IMG/VR virus record: IMGVR_UViG_3300017740_000092
Location: 1-22,431 of that record
DNA from: a virus
Length of the DNA stretch: 22,431 bases
Reading direction: 5' to 3' (one strand)
In this document: piece after piece, positions 7,084 through 13,508 of the stretch
Position numbering within the stretch: position 1 is the stretch's first letter
Layout of the letters: each line of letters starts with the position of its first letter
Position numbers and translations under genes: made by a program
The notes under the pieces: model-generated
What the model was told of the DNA's origin: nothing
The model's database searches: none
What the model saw: the letters and a program-made list of their open reading frames with translations, nothing else

Positions 7084-7118
7084 CATAATTCATCTCGTAG
7101 ACCTCTTAAATATCTTAT

Positions 7119-7313
7119 ATGCCTCAAACAAGATATAATGTTATTGAGTGTAACACCAAAGAGGTTGTGACTCAGTGCAGTGATGAGTATGAAGCAGATT
7201 CAACTGTTGCACAGTTAGTGGATGTAAACCCTAACAAGCAATACGAAGTTGTAGCTGTCGAAGTGTATGATAGTGATGCGTTCCGTTATGGACGTGATCC
7301 TGAATTACACTAG
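7119..7313 (+). CDS. Small hypothetical protein, 64 aa
   Basis: A short acidic protein reading like a compact alpha/beta domain (YNVIECNTKEVV, then NKQYEVVAVEVYD). The alternation of strand-like and helix-like segments resembles other tiny phage proteins of unknown function. No clear Shine-Dalgarno precedes the ATG. Weak upstream elements are a CTTAAATA at 7105-7112 and a poor TTGCTC/TATACA pair at 7057/7080. A strong hairpin terminator nine bases after the stop supports it as a real one-gene transcription unit. A longer antisense frame across it looks spurious. Confidence 0.65.
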   Translation: MPQTRYNVIECNTKEVVTQCSDEYEADSTVAQLVDVNPNKQYEVVAVEVYDSDAFRYGRDPELH

Positions 7314-7321
7314 TGTCTAGT

Positions 7322-7349
7322 AGATGAGCAAACAGCTCATCTGTGTTTT
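7322..7349 (+). terminator. Rho-independent terminator after the 64-aa gene
   Basis: AGATGAGC (7322-7329) and GCTCATCT (7335-7342) form a perfect 8-bp stem with a 5-nt loop, followed by GTGTTTTC. It lies directly downstream of the stop at 7311-7313. The U-run is short but on the correct side only for rightward transcription. Confidence 0.7.
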
Positions 7350-7800
7350 CGCTATGCTCAAACACTTTTTTCTTATGTATGATTAATATAAGTGCGAAGC
7401 ACTTTTGCATCATGTAGATAGTTGAGCCATACTTCGCCCGTCTCCGGACGAAGTCGATAATAGCCATCATGTGAGATAAGCGTACCATCTTAACAAAGTA
7501 GATTACATATAATATGTACGGAGGCGGAAACTCGCCAACCCCCTACTACAGCCTTCGCAATAGTCTCGGAACACTAATATACCCCTGTTAAGCAAAGTAT
7601 ATTAACGTTGTGGTTGCTTTTTCTCAGAGCCACGATCTTTTAATGCCTACGTTAGCATCAAGCCGTGCAACGTACCAGTATCCAGTCACAGATCGATGTG
7701 ACCTCAAGGTAAGTCGAGCTACCCCGACCAAACAATGTTGCTATATAGATGAAATTTTATTTGCCTACACAGTATATTAGTGTACAGTAATTCTTGTTGT
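7350..7800. other. Gene-free, hairpin-rich region; possible structured noncoding RNA
   Basis: No convincing coding frame covers this stretch, and it seems less AT-rich than its surroundings between about 7515 and 7735. Visible stems include 7390-7404 (AAGTGC/GCACTT), 7431-7454 (ACTT and CGTC with TCCG loop), TACATA/TATGTA around a TATAAT at 7508-7513, and GGCG/CGCC near 7523-7536. Further right are AATATA/TATATT near 7575-7602, GTGGTT/GAGCCAC near 7609-7632, ACGTT/AACGT near 7649-7673, GTCACA/TGTGAC at 7685-7702, GTCG/CGAC near 7713-7728 and TACAC/GTGTA near 7765-7783. The TATAAT lacks a matching -35 box. No T-loop or other tRNA, tmRNA, RNase P or group I intron signature was found on either strand. 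Orientation is unknown. Confidence 0.4.
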
Positions 7801-7812
7801 TGTAAAAGTGGC

Positions 7813-8235
7813 TTATTTGCCTTTTAGGCCTTCACGCAGTATCTTAGATCCACCCACCCTAACGTTTATAATGCCGTTGTAGTAGTCATCTGTTTCTAAT
7901 ACCCTACGTTCAAACTGTTCTCTTGCCTCTAAGTAACTTGCTATGCCTCTTGATTCACAGTAATATAGTATTTCTCTTGTAAACTTGTCTTCGCCTAATT
8001 GTTGTACGTCCTGTTGTAGGTGATCTGATGAACCCCAATAGTCCTTCCAGTCACTTTCAACTTTACTTCTACGTTTATTCTTCTTACCTTTAAGAGGTGG
8101 TCTTGTTTTTTTAAACTTTGCTAGTTTCTTACCTATGTATTTTCTATTGTTGGTTGTGTTCGTGATTAGATACACGAATGCTTCACAATCCTCTGGTAAT
8201 GTTTCTATTGATTTGCCCTTATATGTCCATTGCAT
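7813..8235 (-). CDS. GIY-YIG family endonuclease (Seg-like)
   Basis: The N-terminal FVYLITN (residues 20-26) and KYIGKK (32-37) match the GIY and YIG strands of GIY-YIG nucleases. The Lys/Arg-rich stretch 36-58 fits DNA contact. YLEAREQ (101-107) supplies a candidate catalytic Glu, and YYNGIIN (118-124) a conserved Asn. At 140 aa it is a single catalytic domain without the long DNA-binding tail of I-TevI. T4 Seg proteins of this class are homing endonucleases. Here the gene stands alone with no intron, as the last gene of the gp55-gp47-gp46 strand, 8 nt after the 70-aa gene. It could equally have a non-homing role in nucleic-acid processing. Confidence 0.75.
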   Translation of the reverse strand: MQWTYKGKSIETLPEDCEAFVYLITNTTNNRKYIGKKLAKFKKTRPPLKGKKNKRRSKVESDWKDYWGSSDHLQQDVQQLGEDKFTREILYYCESRGIASYLEAREQFERRVLETDDYYNGIINVRVGGSKILREGLKGK

Positions 8236-8243
8236 ATTGATAC

Positions 8244-8456
8244 TTACTCAGTATCACTGCTAGACGTTTCTTTTTTGGCTTTGTACTCTTCTATGATCTC
8301 AACTCTACGGTCGCTACACAGTCTACGTATCTCACTTAACCATTTTCTTGCCGATCTTTTGGTACGTTCGCTCTTGCGTATTTCCCATGCTTCGTTGGCC
8401 TTGTAATATTCCAAATATGCTTTGGTTAGTTTATCGTGTGTATCGTCGTTGATCAT
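8244..8456 (-). CDS. Small charged helical hypothetical protein, 70 aa
   Basis: A highly charged, probably all-helical protein with many Lys, Arg and Glu residues (KSERTKRSARKW, then DRRVEIIEEYKAKKE). There is no membrane segment. Its ATG overlaps the gp46 stop as ATGA (8453-8456), a classic sign of translational coupling, so it is likely made with the gp46/gp47 nuclease. The function is not recognised; a small accessory of recombination or a DNA-binding protein is only a guess. Confidence 0.7.
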   Translation of the reverse strand: MINDDTHDKLTKAYLEYYKANEAWEIRKSERTKRSARKWLSEIRRLCSDRRVEIIEEYKAKKETSSSDTE

Positions 8457-10225
8457 TGCATTATTTCAACATCATTGTCATATGACGTAAATCCGTTTTC
8501 TTTAATAACTTTTAGTACGTTAGTTACACGACCAGCAAGTTCTTCCTTGTGCGATATAAGGTAAATGTTCTTCTGACGTTCTCTACCCATCTTCTTAAGA
8601 ACACTCATACTGTTTTCAACACCATTTGCATCCATACCGCTATCAACCAACTCATCAATAAACAATAAGTTGATGTTTTGATATAAACTTTCCCACACAT
8701 CACGGAATGCCCAACTCATACCAAGTATAAGTCTATTACGTTCACCTCTACTTAGGTTATCAAAGTCTAGATCCTGTCCTAGTTGTGTTATTTCAACACT
8801 TAGATCGTTCTTAAACACCACTGTATGCGGAAGTCCTAGCTTGTCTAAGTAGTATGTAAGTCTGTTGTTTAGGTATGCTAAATTCTGGTCTATGATCTTC
8901 TTACGTATAAAGCTGTCTTTGTTTGTTAACAGTTTGTATAAGAAGTCCATGTGGTCTTTTGTGCTATTAAGATCGTTTACGGTATCCCAATTAACTTCTT
9001 GTATTGCAGTTTTCTCTAAATCATCAATCTGTTCTTGATATGGGTCTAGTTCATCTGTCTTATCTTGTAAGCTCTTTGTTAAACTATCAACATTACCTCT
9101 GTGTTGGTATGCTTCTTTGGCAGTTTCATAGAATGTATTGGGTTTAGAGTCAAGGTCACCAACCTCTTCGATCAGCTTTTCTACTTTTTGTAGTTTGTCT
9201 GCCATGCTAGTTTGATAAACATGGGCATCACCATAATCCTTTTGTAACTTGTCTTTCATTTCTTCAAGTTTGTCATCATGTAGTTCTTGACCACAAGCAT
9301 AACACTTGGCACTTTCTAGATCATCCAAGTCCTTACCAAGTTTGTTTACATTGTTATCAGCTTGTTCCAATGCACGTTCAACTGTTGACTTTTCTTTTTT
9401 AAGGTTGTTAAGATGTTTTGTGCTTTCTTCCCACGTTTTTAGTTTTTCGTGATCTTCTAGTTCATTGTCGATGTCTAGTTGTTCTAGTTCTTTAATTGCT
9501 TTTGCAAGTTTATCACAGTCTTGTTTGTTTTGTGCAATCCAAGCCTTGCGTCTGCTGTGTAAACGTTCAATGTTTTCTTTAATCTTTTCATTACTGCTTG
9601 TTACTGCTGATATCCTAGCATTTTCTTCAGTAAGTTTATCTCTAGTAATACGTGTTTGTTCTCGTAACAAGTCTGCCTTCTCAGAAAGTATTGTAATACC
9701 AAGTAACTGTTCTATAATAGCACGTTGGTCATTGTTTTTCAGTGCTAAGAAGGGCTCTGTGTAAGTATTAAGTGCCACAATATGCTTAAACATATCATGA
9801 CTCATACCTAGCAGTTCATTTATGTCTTGTTGTGTTTTACGACTATCACCTTGTGACTGATCTGTAAGCTCTTGTTCTTCATTATTAATAAAGAACTTCA
9901 TAGTGTTAGGCTTACGGCCTCTTTCAACTTTATATTCCTTGCCGTCTTTGTCAAATGTTAGTGTAACCAACATTCCTTTATTATTAGTTTTGTTAACTAG
10001 GTTATCTTTTCTAATGTTCGTTAGTGCTTGGCCGTACAGAGCATAAGACAATGCGTTAATTATTGTAGTTTTACCTGTACCGTTACGTGAACCAGAATCG
10101 TCACCTCCTTGATCTAAGTTTTCACCAAGCACTAACGTTAGTTGTTGTTTGTTAAAGTCGACTGCCTGTGTAGTATTACCCACACTCATAAAGTTTTTTA
10201 CTGTAATGCTTTTTATCTTAATCAT
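8453..10225 (-). CDS. 46: Recombination endonuclease subunit gp46 (Rad50/SbcC-like ATPase)
   Basis: This is the ATPase half of the phage Mre11-Rad50-type complex, which processes DNA ends for recombination-dependent replication and host DNA breakdown. Walker A lies at residues 45-54 (GSRNGTGKTT, K52). Two long coiled-coil arms flank a zinc hook CYAC near residue 307. The ABC signature LSRGERNRL is near 493 and Walker B LLFIDEL near 521, followed by a D-loop (SGMD). At 590 aa it is close to T4 gp46 (560 aa). It overlaps the gp47 end by 8 nt upstream and the 70-aa gene by 4 nt downstream, so it sits within a coupled operon. All key motifs are present. Confidence 0.95.
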   Translation of the reverse strand: MIKIKSITVKNFMSVGNTTQAVDFNKQQLTLVLGENLDQGGDDSGSRNGTGKTTIINALSYALYGQALTNIRKDNLVNKTNNKGMLVTLTFDKDGKEYKVERGRKPNTMKFFINNEEQELTDQSQGDSRKTQQDINELLGMSHDMFKHIVALNTYTEPFLALKNNDQRAIIEQLLGITILSEKADLLREQTRITRDKLTEENARISAVTSSNEKIKENIERLHSRRKAWIAQNKQDCDKLAKAIKELEQLDIDNELEDHEKLKTWEESTKHLNNLKKEKSTVERALEQADNNVNKLGKDLDDLESAKCYACGQELHDDKLEEMKDKLQKDYGDAHVYQTSMADKLQKVEKLIEEVGDLDSKPNTFYETAKEAYQHRGNVDSLTKSLQDKTDELDPYQEQIDDLEKTAIQEVNWDTVNDLNSTKDHMDFLYKLLTNKDSFIRKKIIDQNLAYLNNRLTYYLDKLGLPHTVVFKNDLSVEITQLGQDLDFDNLSRGERNRLILGMSWAFRDVWESLYQNINLLFIDELVDSGMDANGVENSMSVLKKMGRERQKNIYLISHKEELAGRVTNVLKVIKENGFTSYDNDVEIMQ

Positions 10226-11234
10226 CTTTGTTCAAATCTCTATATATGCTCAGTAGTTTTGCTTTGTCAAAGCTGTCTGAGTCTATTGCTTCAATCTCTT
10301 TTGCGACAATTTCGTCCACACTTTCAAACTTTGTGATATCAATGTCTGAATTTATTTCATCATCTTGTGTATTAGGTATAAGACTAATTTCTCTACAGTC
10401 ATAATCCTTCATAAATGTTTCTTTAATGAAGTTTGCTTCTTCATAACTAATAGGCAAGTCCAATGTAACACGTAGATACATTTTACTTTTTATAAGTGTG
10501 TCTTTCTCATCTAATAATCTTGAAAGTTTTACTGTTCTATACTTCGGACAGTTCCACCAGTTGATATATTGTGGTTCACCACCAGCTTCAAGTATCATCA
10601 TACCACGTTCATCATCCCAAGCATCTGCGTAATTGTGAGGAAGAGCATTACCTATATAATGAACTGGACCTTTTACTTGGCGTTTATGGAAGTGACCACT
10701 GAATACATAGTCTTGGTTCTTGAAATGATCTGCTTGTAGTTCACCTGTGTCAGGCATCTGTACCATAGCATTCATATAAAAGTTTGGAAGTTCAAAGTGA
10801 CCAAATATGTATTTGCTTTTTATCTTAGGAATCTTTTTCCATTCATCTCCAACCAACCAAGGTATAAGTGTAGTATCACCTTCGGTCATCATTTCGTTGA
10901 CCATTGTAATACCCGGTATGTGTCTACCGAAGTCAATTGAATTAATATCTCTTTTGTCTTTGTAATATAGATCGTGGTTACCAGGAAAGAAATAAAACTT
11001 TTCAAAAGCCTTTCCTAGTTTCTCAAGGCTTCTAATAGTTGCGTCCATTGTAGTAATGTTCAAACTATTTCTATTATGATGCCAATCACCACAAAAGATT
11101 CCGGTCTCACAACCGTTTTCTTTCGCCTGCTCTATATACCAATCAATGAATTCTTCACAATCATCATTATGGATCTTAGAGTTACTCTTTAATCCAAAAT
11201 GGATATCTGTAAATACTGCTACTTTCTTAAACAA
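10218..11234 (-). CDS. 47: Recombination endonuclease subunit gp47 (Mre11/SbcD-like nuclease)
   Basis: This is the metallophosphoesterase partner of gp46. The phosphoesterase motifs are complete: DIH (10-12), GDWHH (49-53), GNHD (85-88), GHFE (145-148) and GHFH (180-183). These residues bind the two catalytic Mn ions. At 338 aa it matches T4 gp47 (339 aa). The start codon is TTG (11232-11234): the first motif lies only ten residues in, an in-frame stop lies four codons upstream, and GAGGA precedes the TTG at a suitable distance. A strong sigma-70-like promoter (11261-11289) lies in the 57-nt gap after gp55. It overlaps gp46 by 8 nt. Confidence 0.95.
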   Translation of the reverse strand: MFKKVAVFTDIHFGLKSNSKIHNDDCEEFIDWYIEQAKENGCETGIFCGDWHHNRNSLNITTMDATIRSLEKLGKAFEKFYFFPGNHDLYYKDKRDINSIDFGRHIPGITMVNEMMTEGDTTLIPWLVGDEWKKIPKIKSKYIFGHFELPNFYMNAMVQMPDTGELQADHFKNQDYVFSGHFHKRQVKGPVHYIGNALPHNYADAWDDERGMMILEAGGEPQYINWWNCPKYRTVKLSRLLDEKDTLIKSKMYLRVTLDLPISYEEANFIKETFMKDYDCREISLIPNTQDDEINSDIDITKFESVDEIVAKEIEAIDSDSFDKAKLLSIYRDLNKDD

Positions 11235-11260
11235 ACCTAATCCTCACCGTTAATATTACT

Positions 11261-11289
11261 ATTGTACACGAAAAACGTGCATAAGTCAA
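11261..11289 (-). promoter_or_regulatory. Sigma-70-type promoter for gp47-gp46 (TTGACT-17-TACAAT)
   Basis: Read leftward, -35 TTGACT (11284-11289) and -10 TACAAT (11261-11266) are separated by exactly 17 nt. They differ from consensus at two and one positions. Transcription would start near 11254, about 20 nt before the TTG start of gp47. A CACG/CGTG inverted repeat lies within the spacer. The match implies host-polymerase expression of the nuclease before or independent of late sigma. Confidence 0.75.
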
Positions 11290-11291
11290 CA

Positions 11292-12125
11292 CTATTTCTT
11301 ATCAGAACTTTCTTTATTGTGTGCTTCAACAGATTTTTCCCACTGACCCTGATTTTGTCTAGTAAAGGAAGGATTCATATGATTCATTTCAAGTATGTCA
11401 TCTCTAATATTTTGATTACGTTTTTCAATGTTAATAATTCTTACAAATGAATTAGTAACCGCCGCCGTGTAATAAGCAAACGGGTTATTAGATTTTGATT
11501 CATCGAATTGCAAACCAATCTGTGTTAGTTGGAGTATTGCTTGACCTTTCATCTCGTCATTATAAGTGTAACCTCTAACGTTACCTCTTGTTGCATAACG
11601 TTCACAAAGCTTCATCCACATCAAAGCCAACTTGTTTGTAGCTTGTCCGTGTGCCTTGTTAAATGATCCGTTCTCCATTCCGCCTTCCCAATGGCTTTTA
11701 CCAACCAATACTAGGTTATCCTTGTCATCAAACTTGTAATGCACAAATGGTGGAAAATTAAGTTTTGTTTTGGTATCTGCTATCGTTTTAGGATTTTTCT
11801 TCCTACCTTTTTCTTCTGGAACGTGATCATACGTCATAACTCTAAATATAACGTTGGTTTTAGCAATCTTTTTGTAGTCTACAGCACATTCGGCCTGCTT
11901 AACTTTCTCGCCGGCTTCCTTCCTTGCTTCATATTCCTTCAAACCAAGCCGTTTCGCCTGGTTTCTTTTAGCTTCTGCTATAGTTCTTATGTTAATTTTG
12001 TCAACACTAGGTAAAATAATATCATATTGTGCATAATCGTCATCCGTATAACTGCAAAATGTGTTTTTGGACCTGTGTATTTCTTTCAGTATATCTCTAT
12101 TGTTAAGATAGTTCACTCTTTTCAT
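11292..12125 (-). CDS. 55: Late-transcription sigma factor gp55 homologue, enlarged
   Basis: gp55 directs host RNA polymerase to TATAAATA late promoters. Residues 161-237 align by eye with the core of T4 gp55: GYTYNDEMKGQAILQL matches GYTQSWKQEMIADGIE, and FDESKSNNPFAYYTAAVTNS matches [20 protein letters not shown], then an FVRIINIEKRN helix. This is the sigma region 2-like core. At 277 aa the protein is about 90 aa longer than T4 gp55, with an N-terminal extension of about 150 residues rich in Lys and Glu. The C-terminus is polar and charged and shows no obvious counterpart of T4's LDFLYE sliding-clamp motif. GGAG lies 9 nt before the ATG, and a sigma-70 promoter lies at 12158-12186. Confidence 0.85.
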   Translation of the reverse strand: MKRVNYLNNRDILKEIHRSKNTFCSYTDDDYAQYDIILPSVDKINIRTIAEAKRNQAKRLGLKEYEARKEAGEKVKQAECAVDYKKIAKTNVIFRVMTYDHVPEEKGRKKNPKTIADTKTKLNFPPFVHYKFDDKDNLVLVGKSHWEGGMENGSFNKAHGQATNKLALMWMKLCERYATRGNVRGYTYNDEMKGQAILQLTQIGLQFDESKSNNPFAYYTAAVTNSFVRIINIEKRNQNIRDDILEMNHMNPSFTRQNQGQWEKSVEAHNKESSDKK

Positions 12126-12157
12126 ATTTGTTTACTCCAAACCTTAAATAATACATT

Positions 12158-12186
12158 ATTATAAACTACGTAGTTAAAAAAGTCAA
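12158..12186 (-). promoter_or_regulatory. Sigma-70-type promoter for gp55 (TTGACT-17-TATAAT) with palindromic spacer
   Basis: Read leftward, -35 TTGACT (12181-12186) and a perfect -10 TATAAT (12158-12163) are 17 nt apart. The start would be near 12151, giving a leader of about 26 nt to the gp55 ATG. The spacer contains a perfect 12-bp palindrome AACTACGTAGTT (12164-12175), a possible regulator site. The -35 box abuts a late-like element of the divergent gp48-like gene. Confidence 0.8.
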
Positions 12187-12193
12187 CTAAATA
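12186..12193 (+). promoter_or_regulatory. Weak late-promoter-like element (ACTAAATA)
   Basis: ACTAAATA shares six of eight bases with TATAAATA and lies 20 nt before the gp48-like ATG, a spacing close to that of the perfect box at 7076. It is the only late-like element ahead of the rightward baseplate genes, but the match is partial. Confidence 0.35.
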
Positions 12194-12212
12194 CTTGTAG
12201 AGGTTAACCAAA

Positions 12213-13199
12213 ATGGCAGGAACAACATTTAGAGACGGTAAAATAGGCAAAGAGCATATAGTTCGTGCAGACGGCATGACCGACCGCGAACGTGCAATGG
12301 GATTCGATATGACTAACCATGGTGACATGGGTTCTAGTCCTGTAGACTCAGGAGCCGCAAAAGGCAATTTCTCAATGCCGGAGTTAGACTTTTCTAATAT
12401 TGGTGCAGACATTGGCAAAAAAATACGTACAGCTTTAGGTGACGTACCAGTAGACGGAGAACTTAATCCAGGTGGATCAATTGGTGATGCAAACCGTCCA
12501 GCAAATGCAACATTTGGTAAAAGTGTTGAAAGAGATTGGCGTGTTAAGTTAAGTATTCCCAATGTGTCTCCATATGATACAGCCCCAATGCTTGCCCCAC
12601 TTCGTAAAACAGGTGGACTGGTATTTCCGTATACGCCTACAATTATTGTTGCTCATAGTGCCAACTACAATTCTATTGCGCCTACACATACTAATTATCC
12701 GTATTTTGCTTATCAGAATTCACAAGTGGATCAGCTTGTTATTACAGGTGACTTTTTTGTACAGAATGGTACAGAAGCACGTTATTGGGCAGGTGCTTTA
12801 CATTATTTAAGAAGCATGACAAAAATGTTCTTTGGTGGCGAAGCAAGTACACTTGGTGCACCACCTCCAATAGCAAAACTAAATGGTTATGGAGAACATA
12901 TTTTTAATGATGTACCTGTAGTTATTACACAGTTTACAATCGACTTACCACAAGACGTTGATTATATCGCAATGGGACTACCAGGATCATCAACAGCAGG
13001 TCAAACTAACAGTCCAGGACACCCTGCTAATCAAGGTAATAGCACGGTACAAGATAAACGTAACTTCGTAGGCTGGGCACCTTCACAAAGTTTAATCACA
13101 GTTACAGTACAACCAGTTTACAGCAGACGTGATATTGCTAAATTTAGTTTAAAGAAATATGTTAACGGTGGATATGTTGGCGACGGAGGATTTATTTAA
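12213..13199 (+). CDS. 48: Baseplate tail-tube cap/initiator protein (gp48-like)
   Basis: The central region reads LVFPYTPTIIVAHSANYNSI, then THTNYPYFAYQNSQVD, FFVQNGTEARYW, LHYLRSMTKMFFGG, GAPPPIAKLNGYG, DVPVVITQF and LPQDVDYI. I associate this pattern with the gp48/gp54 tube-related baseplate proteins of marine T4-like phages, which cap the hub and nucleate the tail tube. The first 100 residues are Gly/Asp-rich and probably flexible. At 328 aa it lies between T4 gp54 (320) and gp48 (364). AGAGG precedes the ATG. It is followed directly by gp53 with a TAATG stop/start overlap, as expected for a baseplate operon. Choice between gp48 and gp54 is uncertain; the structural role is firmer. Confidence 0.65.
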   Translation: MAGTTFRDGKIGKEHIVRADGMTDRERAMGFDMTNHGDMGSSPVDSGAAKGNFSMPELDFSNIGADIGKKIRTALGDVPVDGELNPGGSIGDANRPANATFGKSVERDWRVKLSIPNVSPYDTAPMLAPLRKTGGLVFPYTPTIIVAHSANYNSIAPTHTNYPYFAYQNSQVDQLVITGDFFVQNGTEARYWAGALHYLRSMTKMFFGGEASTLGAPPPIAKLNGYGEHIFNDVPVVITQFTIDLPQDVDYIAMGLPGSSTAGQTNSPGHPANQGNSTVQDKRNFVGWAPSQSLITVTVQPVYSRRDIAKFSLKKYVNGGYVGDGGFI

Positions 13200-13504
13200 T
13201 GTCAGACACAACTAGTCCTTGGAAGAATACACCTCTCAACAAAGCTACTAAAGAGTATATGGACTTCTTTAGAATTAGAGCCATACCTGCAAGTAGTGAT
13301 GATGTTGAATATACCATTGCTCCACAATACAATCAAAGACCAGACCTGTTAGCACACGACATTTATGATAATGCAAGGCTATGGTGGGTTTTTGCACAAA
13401 GAAATATGGACATAATTGAGGATCCCATATATGATTTCAAATCCGGAACAACAATAAAAATTCCAAAGGGCGGACCATTAAAAAGTGCATTAGGAGGAGA
13501 ATAA
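13199..13504 (+). CDS. 53: Baseplate wedge protein gp53
   Basis: The core YTIAPQYNQRPDLLAHDIYDNARLWWVFA (read in two halves around residues 42-70) followed by DPIYDFKSGTTIKIP is the gp53/LysM-like pattern of T4-type phages. gp53 joins the wedges to each other around the hub. At 101 aa it is about half of T4 gp53 (196 aa) and consists of little more than this domain, as in other marine T4-like phages. Start and stop overlap the gp48-like gene as TAATG, with GGAGG just upstream. The 791-aa gene follows 4 nt later, with AGGAGGAG inside the gp53 tail. Confidence 0.88.
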   Translation: MSDTTSPWKNTPLNKATKEYMDFFRIRAIPASSDDVEYTIAPQYNQRPDLLAHDIYDNARLWWVFAQRNMDIIEDPIYDFKSGTTIKIPKGGPLKSALGGE

Positions 13505-13508
13505 TAAT

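Noticed and set aside
7390-7404. AAGTGC/GCACTT hairpin as a second terminator
   Set aside because: It has a three-base loop but is followed by TTGCAT rather than a U-run.
7231-7488. Leftward 85-aa open frame
   Set aside because: It runs antisense through the better-supported 64-aa gene and its terminator, has odd composition and no ribosome binding site that I could see.
7508-7513. TATAAT as promoter of a noncoding RNA
   Set aside because: No -35 hexamer lies 16-18 nt upstream, and the box is itself part of a palindrome.
7500-7735. Possible tRNA, tmRNA or group I intron
   Set aside because: No T-loop, acceptor stem, tag frame or intron core was found on either strand, and no split gene flanks the region; only the general hairpin content is retained.
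12122-12562. Leftward 146-aa open frame crossing the gp55-gp48 gap
   Set aside because: It lies antisense to the gp48-like gene and covers the gp55 promoter; the sequence is not protein-like.
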